From WHSW01 sp963777775 (lineage in GTDB: Bacteria > Actinomycetota > Thermoleophilia > Solirubrobacterales > 70-9): DNA of 64,000 bases. A program made the translations under genes and the position numbers. Positions 8,249-16,867 of this stretch are shown piece after piece. The notes beneath the pieces were generated by a model, which was given only the letters and a program-made list of their open reading frames with translations, had not been told where the DNA came from and did not search any database. Position 1 is the first letter of the stretch. Each line of letters opens with the position of its first letter. The DNA is taken from contig CAVZRL010000009.1 of assembly GCA_963777775.1 (NCBI GenBank), forward strand, positions 1,426,001-1,490,000. The letters are read 5' to 3'.

Positions 8249-9501
8249 ATGCGCAGGCGTGCCCGCCGGCGTGCCCGCCTGCGCGCTCGAGCCTCGCCCG
8301 CCGGCCCGCACGACGCGCTCGTCGTCTTTCATCTCGCTGAGACGAGCGGGCCTTCGCGCTCGCTCGAGGCGGAGATGCGGTGGCTCGCCGACGCCGGAAG
8401 GCTGACCGCGATCGTGCCGGGGCGGGGCTCGACAGCGCGCTCTCTGGCCGGCGTCGCCGAGGTGATCCCCCGTGAGTATTCAACGCTGACGATGCCGGCC
8501 GGCGGTGCGCTCAGTGACCGCGGCAGCGATCCGCCGACTGATCCTCGATGTGCGGATGTTGCGTGCCGAGATCCGCCGCCACCGGCCCCGCCTGGTGATT
8601 CAGGTGACGACGATGCTGCCCGCCGTCGCCCTCGCCGCCCGGCTCGAGCGGGTGCCGCTGCTCGTCTACTGCGGCGAGCTGCTCGACGCGGCATGGCGCC
8701 CGCTCCTTGGCCGCCCGGGCTCTTCTGGGCCTCACCGGGCGCATGGCGAACCGCATCATCGCGTGCTCCTCGGCGGTCGCCGCGCAGTTCGGGAGCGCCG
8801 CTTCGATCGACCTCGTCTATCCGCCGATAGCCGACCAGTCGACCGGTGATGGGACGCGGCTTCGCGCGGCTCACGGCATCGCCTTGCGACGCTCCGCTGA
8901 TCGCCGCGGTCGGCGCCCTCACCGAGGGTCGCGGCCAGGATCTGCTCGTGGCCGCCATGCCTGAGATCCTCGCTCGGCATCCGGATGCGCGCTGCCTGAT
9001 CGTCGGCGAGCCGTTCCCGAGGCAGCAGGACATCGAGTATCGGAATCGGCTCGCATCGCAGATCGCCAGACCTCGGCCTCGGCGACGCGGTCGTCCTCGC
9101 CGGTCGGTTGGAGGCGATCGCCGACGTCTACGCCGCCGCCGACGTGATCGTCAACCCCGTGCGTGTCAGCGAGTCGTTCGGGAGGGTGTCTTCGAGGCGG
9201 CGACTGCGGGCGCACCGGCGGTCGTGACGCGGGTCGGCGCGAACGAGGAGTTGCTCGAGGACGGGGCCAGCGCCTTGACCGTCGCCCCGAACGACCCGGC
9301 AGCGATCGCGGCGGCGGTCGATCGCCTCCTCGCCGAGCCCGAGCTGGGCGCCGTGCTCGCGGCGGGCGCCCGCGAGATCGTTGACGAACGTCTGGGGCCC
9401 GAGCGGTCTTGGCCGGGTTTCAGCGCGCGGTCGAGGCGATCGTCGCCGAAGCTGCCCCGGAGGCTAGATCTCTTCGGCGACCCGCGGGGCGCCGCGGTTG
9501 A
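8249..9501 (+). pseudogene. GT4 family glycosyltransferase, multiply frameshifted
   Basis: A GT4-type transferase whose pieces lie in all three frames: DALVVFHLAETSGPSRSLEAE (starting after ATG 8249), LVIQVTTMLPAVALAARL, GLTGRMANRIIACSSAVAAQF, PLIAAVGALTEGRGQDLLVAA, DVIVNPVRVSESFGR, FEAATAGAPAVVTRVGANEE and, at the end, LAGFQRAVEAIVAEAAPEA. Frame changes fall near 8500, 8717, 8883, 9065, 9183 and 9408. The SESFGRVxFEAATAG stretch is the family's E-x7-E nucleotide-sugar site. The predicted stop at 9499-9501 overlaps the convergent exporter gene by 38 bases. No upstream stop separates it from the GT2 gene. Codon use stays normal, so recent damage or sequencing error is likelier than an old pseudogene. 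Confidence 0.6.
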
Positions 9502-10330
9502 ACGCCCAGACGCTGATCACGCAGATCGCGATGAAGAGCACCGCCGGGATGATGACCAGGAGCTGGTTGCCGTCGGCGGCCTCGACGGCTCCGGGCGCGG
9601 TCGGATCGATGATCCACTCGCGCGCCTGCTCGAAGATCGGGCTCAGCGGGTTGCACATCACGATCTCGCGCAGGGGCGACTCGGGGATGTCGATCGGATA
9701 GAGGACCGGCGTCGCGTAGAAGAGCAGGGTCGAGAGCACGGTCCAGATGATCGAGATGTCACGGACGCGGACGAAGAGCACCGAGAGCAGCATCGAGACG
9801 GCGGTGGTGAAGACGATCATCGCCAGGATCAGCAGCGGGGTCAGAATCCAGGTCCATACCGGGTCCACTCCGTAGGCGATCAGGAAGATGAAGACCACGA
9901 TCAGGCTCAGTCCGAGCTGGAGCGCGTTCGTGATCACGACCGAGAGCGGGATTACGAGCCTCGGGAACTGCATCTTTCGGACCACGTTCTCACTCCGCAC
10001 GACCGAGGTCACGGCATTGCCCGTCGAGTCGGCGAAGAACGTGAACAGCATGATGTTGAACAGGAGCATCGCCGGGTAGTTCTTGACGTCGTCGCCAAAC
10101 CGAAACACCTGGGTGAAGACCAGGAGCAGGACTCCGAAGAGCAGTAGAGGGCGTACGAACGACCAGGCAAAGCCCAGCGCTGTGCCGTGGTAACCGAGCT
10201 TGAACTCGGTCACCGAGGTGAGCCAGAGCAGGTCGAAGAAGCGCCGCGCCCCGCCGCCGAGCGCCGAGGGCCCCCCGATCTCGCGCAGATCGGCGGTCCC
10301 CGGACGGGTGACGCTGCCGGAAGCGCTCAT
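9464..10330 (-). CDS. wzm: ABC-2 polysaccharide exporter permease (Wzm/TagG type)
   Basis: A 288-residue integral membrane permease with six predicted helices. Family features: the cytoplasmic N-terminal RFFDLLWLTSVTEFKLGYHGTALGFAWSFVRPLL, then MLLFNIMLFTFFADSTGNA, NVVRKMQFPRLVIPLSV and FYATPVLYPI. With its ATPase it moves a completed undecaprenyl-linked polysaccharide across the inner membrane. The ATG at 10330 overlaps the TGA of the ATPase gene (ATGA), showing translational coupling in the order methyltransferase, large glycosyltransferase, Wzt, Wzm. Its stop runs into the end of the convergent damaged GT4 gene. Confidence 0.93.
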   Translation of the reverse strand: MSASGSVTRPGTADLREIGGPSALGGGARRFFDLLWLTSVTEFKLGYHGTALGFAWSFVRPLLLFGVLLLVFTQVFRFGDDVKNYPAMLLFNIMLFTFFADSTGNAVTSVVRSENVVRKMQFPRLVIPLSVVITNALQLGLSLIVVFIFLIAYGVDPVWTWILTPLLILAMIVFTTAVSMLLSVLFVRVRDISIIWTVLSTLLFYATPVLYPIDIPESPLREIVMCNPLSPIFEQAREWIIDPTAPGAVEAADGNQLLVIIPAVLFIAICVISVWAFNRGAPRVAEEI

Positions 10331-11613
10331 AGCCCCTGCTCCACCTCGACCGAGGTCTGGTAGTCGAGCCGGACCAGGCCGCCGAACGGCTTCACCCCGT
10401 AGACGACGAAGTCGGCGGCATGCTTGCGAAACGCCATCATCTCCATCTGCGCCGAGAGTCGGCCAAGGGCGCAGTTGAGGTAGTAGTGGCCCGAGGCGAG
10501 CGGGTTCGCCACCTCGGCTCGCAGGCGCACACGGTCGCCGGCTTCGAGGGCGCGATCTGTCAGCGGATCGTCGAGCCCCCACGGGTCCGGCGCAAAGATC
10601 TGCAGGCCGTCGCCGTCGAGAATCTGAAAGCCAAACATCGGCCGCTCGATCCTCGTCTTCGCCTCGATCTCGATCTCGATCCGGATCGGTTGGCGCGCCT
10701 CGATGCTGGTGACTTCGGCGCCCGCCTCGTCCACGATCCGCACCTCGAGGAACTCGGCGACGTCGCCTCCGCCGTGAAAGCGCACGTCCTCGGATTCCTT
10801 GTCCGCGCGCCGGTGCTCGAAGTTCAACTCGAGGTAGCGTCTCGCGACGTCGCCGGCATCCCCCTGCTGGAGGATCTGCCCTTCCTCGAGCAGGATCGCC
10901 CGGTCGCAGTGCCCCTGGACCGTGTTCATGTCGTGGGTGACGAGAACGATCGTGCGCCCCTCTCGATGCAGACGGCTGAATGCGTCGAAGGACTTCTGCT
11001 GGAAGGCAGCGTCGCCGACCGCCAGCACCTCGTCGATCAGCAGCACGTCGGCGTCAACCAGGGTCAGAAGCGCAAAACCGAGCCGGACCATCATCCCCGA
11101 GGAGTAGTTCTTGAGCTTCAGCTCCGAGAACTCCTCGAGCTCGGCGAACTCGATCACCTCGTTGAAGCGCCACCGGGCCTCGCGGGGGCTCAGGCCCATC
11201 ATCACGCCGTTGAGCACGACGTTGTCGCGGGCGCTCAGCTCGAGGTTGAAACCAACCCCGAGCTCGATGAAGGGGACCACCCGCCCGGCAATCCTGATCC
11301 GCCCTGCGTCGGCGCGATAGATACTCGCGAGCAGCTTCAGGAGCGTGCTCTTGCCGGAGCCGTTGCGCCCGACGATGCCAAAGAACTCGCCCCGGCCGAC
11401 GTCGAAGCTGACATCGTCGAGCGCCCGAAGGCGGCGGTACTGCGCCCGCTCGAACGGTCGCACGGCCCGCTCCTTGAGCGTGTCGAGCTTCTGGGTCGGG
11501 ATCATGTAGCTCTTCGACAGGCGCTCGACATCGATCGAGATCTCGCGCGGCGAGACCTCGGGCACCGAGAGGCCCGGGCCGGGCACGGTGGGTGTCGCTG
11601 GCGAGCCGGTCAT
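10327..11613 (-). CDS. wzt: ABC exporter ATPase with C-terminal glycan-binding domain (Wzt type)
   Basis: 428 residues in two parts. Residues 25-270 form the ATP-binding cassette: Walker A GIVGRNGSGKSTLL, the ABC signature NYSSGMMVRLGFA, Walker B ADVLLIDEVLAVGD and the switch His in VLVTHDM. The TLKERAVRPF stretch before the cassette is typical of polysaccharide exporters. Residues about 290-428 form a Wzt-like beta-sandwich (MFGFQILDGDGLQIFAP, GHYYLNCALGR), which in O9a-type systems recognises the modified non-reducing end of the glycan before export. The presence of that domain implies a capped or modified polymer; the methyltransferase three genes upstream (14197) is a candidate capping enzyme. 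Starts 25 bases after the large glycosyltransferase gene ends. Confidence 0.93.
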   Translation of the reverse strand: MTGSPATPTVPGPGLSVPEVSPREISIDVERLSKSYMIPTQKLDTLKERAVRPFERAQYRRLRALDDVSFDVGRGEFFGIVGRNGSGKSTLLKLLASIYRADAGRIRIAGRVVPFIELGVGFNLELSARDNVVLNGVMMGLSPREARWRFNEVIEFAELEEFSELKLKNYSSGMMVRLGFALLTLVDADVLLIDEVLAVGDAAFQQKSFDAFSRLHREGRTIVLVTHDMNTVQGHCDRAILLEEGQILQQGDAGDVARRYLELNFEHRRADKESEDVRFHGGGDVAEFLEVRIVDEAGAEVTSIEARQPIRIEIEIEAKTRIERPMFGFQILDGDGLQIFAPDPWGLDDPLTDRALEAGDRVRLRAEVANPLASGHYYLNCALGRLSAQMEMMAFRKHAADFVVYGVKPFGGLVRLDYQTSVEVEQGL

Positions 11614-11638
11614 GCGCGATTCACTCGGGCCGGTGAGG

Positions 11639-14197
11639 TTACCCCTGGCCGCCTCGCCGGTCGCGGCGCAGCGCCCTGCGCACGCGGCGGGCGCGGCCGA
11701 TCGAACGGCGGATCGGCAGGGTTAGACGGCCGAACCGGTGCTCGTAGAGCTCGATCAGCTGACGTTCGCGCTCGACCGCGGCCGCGTACAGTTGCTGGAC
11801 GAGCAGCGGCAGGCCGGCCAGGACCTCCCTGGGCGCGCCGGCGTAAGCGTCGAGGATCGCGACGCGCCGGTGGGACTGCTCGACGATCGACATCGGCGCC
11901 AAGGCATCGGGCGGCGCGATGACCAGCGGTTCGGGCAGGACCTCGATCCGCATTCCTGCGATTGCGGCCCGGCTGAGCAGGTGGTGGCCGCGATCGGCCG
12001 GGTCGACCTCGTCTGAGAGCCCGCCGAGCCGTTCCAGCGCATCCCGCCGGATCATGAACGCGGCGTCGCCGAAGCAACGGCGCAGCAGGCCTGCTATCGC
12101 CGGTCCCCCAACTGGGACGCGGGTCACCTGATTGCGCCTCTTCTCACCTGCCGTCACCGCGACCGCGAGCACCTCGGCGTCGCAGTCCGCGGCCGCCCGC
12201 TCGAGGGTTTCCTTCGCCGCGAGCGCGAGCCCCGCGCCCGGCGGGACAAATAGAACTGCATCCGCATGCGGGAGTTCGGCCTCGCTGCCGAGCTCCGCAA
12301 CCCCGACCGACAGGGGCGCCGTCTCCCGGCCTGCGCCGGGCGGGGTTGCCCGGACCGCGGAGTGCCAGTAGACGTGGGCATCGCGACATGCGTCGGAGGC
12401 GACCGCGGGGCGCGGCACCTCGAGCGTCCGCGCGGTCAGTGCCGCCGAGAGCCGGGTGGCTAGCGCGTCGGTCCCGCGGGCTGAGGACCGCGGCCGGTCG
12501 GCCTCCGGATCGAAGGTCGCCCACTCAAGGTCACGGGTGTCGATCAGCTCGGCGGTCCCTCCCACCCGGGAGGCAACGAACGGGATTCGCAGCGCCAGCG
12601 CCTCGTAGACGGTGTTGGGGGAGTTGTCTGCCAGCGACGGGATCACCGTCAGTCGCCGACCCGGCGAGCGCAAGTAGGCGAGCGCGTCGGGCTGTCCGAG
12701 ATCGTCGATGATCTCGACCGGCCACGGCCACGCCGACTCGCGATCGTGCAGATAGCTCTCGGCATCGACGCCGTCGATCGACGCACGCTTGCCGAGGAAG
12801 GTCACTGTGGCGGCGCGCTCGGGGTGCTCGGAGGCCAGCAGGTCGAGGGCGTCGCAGAAGACGCGCAGGCCCTTGCGCGGCTCGAGGCGACCGAAGAAGA
12901 CGATCTCGGTCGAAGTATCGCCGGGCCCGCCGCCGTCGCTAGAGATCGCATTGGCGGGCTCAGCGGCGAGCGAGCGAGCGTACTGCTGCACGAAATGGCG
13001 CTCCGGGAGCCGCCAGCCTCGAGCCCGCATCCAGTCGAACATGTAGGCGCTGGGGCTGATCAAGACGTCGCACATCTCGACGCAGCGCTGCTCGATGAAG
13101 TCGTCGGCGAAGTCGTCTATTGCCTGAAAGACGGTCCCGTTCGCCTCCAGCACCCAACTCGTCGAACTGTGGGTGCCGATCGCGATCGTCGTGTTCTCAA
13201 ACGCGATCCCGAGCCGGCGCGCGCAGAGTGAGTAGTAGCCGTGTCCGAGGACCTCGGGGAAGTGGATCACGTCGAACGGCCGCTTGCGCTCGAGCTCGCG
13301 CAGGTGGCCGTAGGCCTGATACGAGCGGACCGCGTGGCGATGGCCGGTCTCGATCGATTTCGGATCGGCTTGCGGGAGCCGCTGAAGATCGATGCCCCGC
13401 TCACGGTAATGGCGGACCCAATGGCTGAACGGGTCAGCGGCCGCCTCCTCCCAGCCGGTGAACAGCAGCGTCACCTCGTGCTCGGCATCGGCGAGCGCTT
13501 CTGCCAGCGAGGTGTACGCGGTGCCGATTCCGCCGGTTCGGGTAGGGCCGACGAATTCGTAGCTGGCGATGCAGACACGTGGCTTGGGCTCCTCGCGTGC
13601 GGGCAGGCTGGCGGCCGGGTCGAAGCCGAGCCCGAGGGGACCTGGCGCGAGCGCCGCCCGCACCTCGCCCGGCCGGTTTCGTGACACGGCGCAGGTCAGA
13701 CCAGCCCGGCGGCCCAGGGACCCGTGCGCGTCGGTGAGGCCGACCCAGACCGTCTCCAGCCCGGCGCGCGCGAGCAGCGCGAGCAACTCCTCGGCGTTCC
13801 AGCGCGGGCGCGCGCCGTCAGCGTCAGACGGCGCAAGCCCGCGGTCGGCGGTTGAGATCAGTGCCGCGGGCGCGTGCTCGAGCAGCGCACGCAGCCCCGC
13901 GAGTGCCGGGGCGGGGTCCTCGAGTTCCTCGAGCAGGCAGTCGCAGACCAGCAACGAATCCTCAATTCCCGCGTTGACGACGTCGGGCAACGCTTCGCTG
14001 GGGTTCCAGACCTCGGTTTCGGCAGCGGGAGCGATCGCGCGTAGCGCCTCGCGGTTCGGCTCGAGGTCGAGGGCGAGCACCGGAACCCGCGCGGCGATCT
14101 CGGCCAGCCGCTCGGGTGCCCTGCATCCGAGCGAGACGACGCGCTCGGCGCCGAGTCGCAGGACGAGATCGACGGTCAGCCTGGCCAGATCCGACAC
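11639..14197 (-). CDS. Large three-part protein: methyltransferase-like, GT4 glycosyltransferase, GT-A-like tail
   Basis: 852 residues. Residues 1-190 resemble a class I methyltransferase fold (RVVSLGCRAPERLAEIAARV, LDLEPNREALR, LLVCDCLLEELEDPAPALAG), but the SAM-binding glycine loop is atypical, so activity is uncertain. Residues about 205-620 are a complete GT4 transferase (CIASYEFVGPTRTGGIGTAY, IVFFGRLEPRKGL, IPSLADNSPNTVYEALALRI with its E-x7-E region). Residues about 650-810 look like the second half of a GT-A transferase (FMIRRDALERLGGLSDEVD) without an obvious DxD half. A basic C-terminus follows. GTG 14197 is chosen because it overlaps the upstream methyltransferase stop (TAGTG); the open frame extends farther, but that part is antisense-style sequence. 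Likely builds the glycan exported by Wzm/Wzt. Confidence 0.8.
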   Translation of the reverse strand: MSDLARLTVDLVLRLGAERVVSLGCRAPERLAEIAARVPVLALDLEPNREALRAIAPAAETEVWNPSEALPDVVNAGIEDSLLVCDCLLEELEDPAPALAGLRALLEHAPAALISTADRGLAPSDADGARPRWNAEELLALLARAGLETVWVGLTDAHGSLGRRAGLTCAVSRNRPGEVRAALAPGPLGLGFDPAASLPAREEPKPRVCIASYEFVGPTRTGGIGTAYTSLAEALADAEHEVTLLFTGWEEAAADPFSHWVRHYRERGIDLQRLPQADPKSIETGHRHAVRSYQAYGHLRELERKRPFDVIHFPEVLGHGYYSLCARRLGIAFENTTIAIGTHSSTSWVLEANGTVFQAIDDFADDFIEQRCVEMCDVLISPSAYMFDWMRARGWRLPERHFVQQYARSLAAEPANAISSDGGGPGDTSTEIVFFGRLEPRKGLRVFCDALDLLASEHPERAATVTFLGKRASIDGVDAESYLHDRESAWPWPVEIIDDLGQPDALAYLRSPGRRLTVIPSLADNSPNTVYEALALRIPFVASRVGGTAELIDTRDLEWATFDPEADRPRSSARGTDALATRLSAALTARTLEVPRPAVASDACRDAHVYWHSAVRATPPGAGRETAPLSVGVAELGSEAELPHADAVLFVPPGAGLALAAKETLERAAADCDAEVLAVAVTAGEKRRNQVTRVPVGGPAIAGLLRRCFGDAAFMIRRDALERLGGLSDEVDPADRGHHLLSRAAIAGMRIEVLPEPLVIAPPDALAPMSIVEQSHRRVAILDAYAGAPREVLAGLPLLVQQLYAAAVERERQLIELYEHRFGRLTLPIRRSIGRARRVRRALRRDRRGGQG

Positions 14198-14829
14198 TAG
14201 CTGCTGCGGTTGGCGACCACGCGGTAGGCCGAGGCGATCGAGTGCACGTGCTCGCTCGAGGTCCGGCACTTGTAGCGCAGCGCGGGGAAGAGGAGGAGCT
14301 TGAGCGCTCGCGCGCCGAGATCGCGCCGCGGCCCGAGCCACTCGCGCGCGATCCAAGCCAGGGTCACGTAAACCGAGTGCACCCCGCCCGAGTCCGAGAC
14401 CTTGAAGCCGTGTCGTTCCACCTCGCGGCGGAGCCCGTCGATCGTGTAGCGCTGGTAGTCCGTCGGGTCGAGGTGCTCGGGCTGCATGAAGGGCACGCAC
14501 AGATAGAGGACACCGCCCGGCTTGCAGACCCGGCTGAACTCGGCCAGCACCTCCTCGGGGTTCTCGACATGCTCGAGGACTGCGTTGCAGATGATCGCAT
14601 CGAAGTACCCGTCCTCGACCGGGATCTCGTGCAGCGGAGCCGCATAATGGATGTGCGGGGCCGCCTTAATGTCCTGGTTGAACAGCTCGCCATCGATCAG
14701 GTCGCCGATGTCGCGGCTTCCCGCGCCCGCGTTCAGGACCCGACCGGTGAACAGGTCACGGTATGGCCGCAGCTCGTTTTCGAGCGGCGGAAAGATGTCC
14801 TCGATGGCGAGACCCCTGCTGAATCGCAT
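14197..14829 (-). CDS. Class I SAM-dependent methyltransferase
   Basis: 210 residues. Motif I is RVLNAGAGSRDIGDLI; the acidic motif II is about ELFNQDIKAAP; motif IV/V is YFDAIICNAVLEHVENPEEVL, then FSRVCKPGGVLYLCVPFMQ. This is the Methyltransf_11 pattern found in polysaccharide clusters. The C-terminal half has two weak hydrophobic helices (VYVTLAWIAREWLG, ALKLLLFPALRY). It is first in the minus-strand run leading to Wzt and Wzm and so is a candidate to cap the exported chain. ATG 14829 is preceded at eight bases by TAGTAT. The substrate cannot be told from sequence. Confidence 0.87.
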   Translation of the reverse strand: MRFSRGLAIEDIFPPLENELRPYRDLFTGRVLNAGAGSRDIGDLIDGELFNQDIKAAPHIHYAAPLHEIPVEDGYFDAIICNAVLEHVENPEEVLAEFSRVCKPGGVLYLCVPFMQPEHLDPTDYQRYTIDGLRREVERHGFKVSDSGGVHSVYVTLAWIAREWLGPRRDLGARALKLLLFPALRYKCRTSSEHVHSIASAYRVVANRSS

Positions 14830-14837
14830 TTCGCGGC

Positions 14838-14843
14838 ATACTA
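14838..14843 (-). promoter_or_regulatory. -10 hexamer TAGTAT heading the methyltransferase-Wzt-Wzm run
   Basis: TAGTAT on the minus strand, eight bases before ATG 14829; likely leaderless promoter for the four-gene export operon. Confidence 0.5.
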
Positions 14844-14903
14844 GGGGGTGGTATCGGAATGTCGGTCGGGATGGAATCCCGAGCCGGGAGAGGTGGTGCG
14901 CCG

Positions 14904-15839
14904 ATGATCGCTTTTGGATCCGCGGTCACAACGGAAGAGCAGTACGAGCGCGTTGCGCTACCGGGCTGCAGGCTGGCGGCCGAGCCGGACTCGGTCGTGA
15001 TCGCAATGCCCAACGAGGACAGCACGCTGTCCGCGGGCTACAACAGGATCCTCGACCAGGTCGCGGGCCGCGACGACCTCGAGGCGGTGGTCCTGCTTCA
15101 TCAGGACCTCGAGATTCGCAATCCCGACTTCGCGAAGGTCGTACGGGGTTGTCTCGCCGACCCCGAGGTGGCGATCATCGGCGCCGCCGGCGCCCCGCGG
15201 GTCCACGGGCTCGACTGGTGGGAGCCAGGGCCGGTGATCGGCGACTTCGAGTGGGCCTACGAGGGCAACGGCGGCGGCACCGTGGTCAAGGACAACTGGA
15301 CGAACTTCATCGAGGTGACGGGCGTGCATCCGGTCGCCGCGGTGGACGGCATGGTCATGGTCCTCTCGGCCTGGGCGGTGCGCAACCTGCGCTTCGACGA
15401 GCAGATCGACCCGTCGGCTCACGGCTACGACATCGACATCTGCTTCCAGGCGGCCGAGGCGGGCAAGTCGATCGTCGTCGCCGGGCTCGGCGTCACGCAT
15501 CATCACGAGCTCGAGGTGATGATGAGCTACGAGGACTGGATCGAGGCCCACATCAGGATCGCCGAGAAATGGGAGGGGCGGCTGGCCGCGGCGGGTCGCA
15601 ACGGCGACTGGAAGCAGCGCGCCCGACGCGCCGAGGCGGAGGCGGGCGCGGCGAAGATCGACCGGGACTCGCTGAGCATGCTTCGCAACGAATCCGACCG
15701 CAAGGCGGCGCTGTTCTGGGAGCGGATCGTGACGCTGGAGCGGCGCCAGCGGGTCCTGAAGCGACTCGCGGGGCCGCTCAAGGGGCCGCTCGTCGCCGCG
15801 CGGCGGCGCCGCGGGCGGGTCGCCGGGCGCTCGATCTGA
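14904..15839 (+). CDS. GT2-like glycosyltransferase with charged C-terminal tail (paralog A)
   Basis: 311 residues from ATG 14904. That start is favoured over the ATG at 14859 because the paralog at 16868 begins identically (MIAFxxAVT) and GGGAGAGG lies about ten bases upstream. The N-terminal 230 residues are a compact GT-A-like domain (LLHQDLEIRNPDF, VDGMVMVLSAWAVRNLRFDE, HGYDIDICFQAAEAGKSIVV, HHHELEVMMSYEDW). The region from about 245 (QRARRAEAEAGAAK to the end) is a charged, probably coiled-coil tail ending in a very basic stretch that may touch membrane phospholipid. It resembles the Glyco_tranf_2_5 group of Pfam. Donor unknown. It faces its paralog across a methyltransferase gene. Confidence 0.78.
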   Translation: MIAFGSAVTTEEQYERVALPGCRLAAEPDSVVIAMPNEDSTLSAGYNRILDQVAGRDDLEAVVLLHQDLEIRNPDFAKVVRGCLADPEVAIIGAAGAPRVHGLDWWEPGPVIGDFEWAYEGNGGGTVVKDNWTNFIEVTGVHPVAAVDGMVMVLSAWAVRNLRFDEQIDPSAHGYDIDICFQAAEAGKSIVVAGLGVTHHHELEVMMSYEDWIEAHIRIAEKWEGRLAAAGRNGDWKQRARRAEAEAGAAKIDRDSLSMLRNESDRKAALFWERIVTLERRQRVLKRLAGPLKGPLVAARRRRGRVAGRSI

Positions 15840-15845
15840 GCCCGC

Positions 15846-16832
15846 TCAGCTACCGTTGAGCGCCTGCCGCAGCCGCTCGCGTGAGACTGCCGACCAGCCC
15901 CCCCGCGCCTTCAGATCGGAAAGCTTCTCGGCCACCGCCATCGCCCGCGAGTCGAGCATCGGACGCAGCTCGTGCTCGAGCGCGTAGACCCGGCTCGCCT
16001 TGTCGCCGAGCTGGATCCGCTCGATCAGCTGCACCACGCGGTTGCCCTCGAGGCGTTCGAGGACCGGGTGGTTGTGCAGTGGCTCGACCAGGCGGGCGAC
16101 GCCCGGCGCCCAGTCGGCGTCGGTCGGCCACAGCACGGCGAAGCCGAAGAAGGCCGGCACCCGGGCGAAGCTGAGCCCCTCGCGAGCATCGATGAAGTCC
16201 TCGATCGCGGTCAGCACCCCGTTCGCCGGACCGCCCTCGTTGGCGGCGACGCAGTCGTAGCGCAGACCGACGCCGGCCTCGGTCTCCCCGCTCCAGGGCA
16301 CCAGGTAGACGTCATGTGCGAGCGGCTGGCGGTGCTCGGCCGGGATCCGCTCCGGCACGTAGTAGGAGTCGCGCCGTCCATGCGGCCAGCAGACGTCGTG
16401 GAAGAGGACCAAGGGGAAGCCCGACTGCTCGCACACCTTCTCGATCGCCTGCAGCTCCTGGGAGACCGTGTAGTAGTTGTGGTCACCGTCGACGACGTAG
16501 GCATCTAGCGCCGGCAGGGCGGGAATCGCATCGGCGCTCAGCTCCTCGATTAGCTCCAGTTGCGGACTGTCGCGATCGAGCTCGTAGAGCTCGGGCATCG
16601 GACGCGGGTCGACCGCGATCACCCGCGCCCGGTCACCCGCCCAGGCCAGCAGCTCTCGCGTGAAGGCGCCGTACTCGGATCCGATCTCGACCACCGATCC
16701 CGCCCCGGCCGCCTCGAGGCAGCCGAAGACGAGCTCGCGGTTGTTCGCCAGCGAGTAGCCGGAGCGATCGCGGTCATGGGGGTCGCGCGGGTCGCCGTCG
16801 GTGGCGAAGTCGCTCTCGCGCGGCAAGGTCAT
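15846..16832 (-). CDS. Class I methyltransferase (Methyltransf_24/CmcI-like)
   Basis: 328 residues. Motif I VVEIGSEYGAFTRELLAWAG is followed by VIAVDPRPMPEL and DAYVVDGDHNYYTVSQELQA, the D-G-D-H-x-Y pattern of the Methyltransf_24/CmcI group, in which the acidic and His residues bind a metal. VLFHDVCWPHGRRDSYYVP follows and completes the likely site. The C-terminal 100 residues are charged and helical. ATG 16832 is chosen over 16853 because TAGGCT lies exactly eight bases upstream. It sits between two GT2 paralogs, the downstream one sharing a palindromic promoter region, so it probably acts on the same glycan. Confidence 0.82.
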   Translation of the reverse strand: MTLPRESDFATDGDPRDPHDRDRSGYSLANNRELVFGCLEAAGAGSVVEIGSEYGAFTRELLAWAGDRARVIAVDPRPMPELYELDRDSPQLELIEELSADAIPALPALDAYVVDGDHNYYTVSQELQAIEKVCEQSGFPLVLFHDVCWPHGRRDSYYVPERIPAEHRQPLAHDVYLVPWSGETEAGVGLRYDCVAANEGGPANGVLTAIEDFIDAREGLSFARVPAFFGFAVLWPTDADWAPGVARLVEPLHNHPVLERLEGNRVVQLIERIQLGDKASRVYALEHELRPMLDSRAMAVAEKLSDLKARGGWSAVSRERLRQALNGS

Positions 16833-16840
16833 GGCCGCGC

Positions 16841-16860
16841 AGCCTAGATGCATCTAGATT
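16841..16860. promoter_or_regulatory. Divergent -10 elements built around a 14-bp perfect palindrome
   Basis: CTAGATGCATCTAG at 16844-16857 is a perfect inverted repeat. Minus-strand TAGGCT (16841-16846) precedes ATG 16832 by eight bases; plus-strand TAGATT (16855-16860) precedes ATG 16868 by seven. Both promoters overlap the palindrome, so a dimeric regulator binding here could control both genes. Operator function is inferred. Confidence 0.55.
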
Positions 16861-16867
16861 CCGCCGC

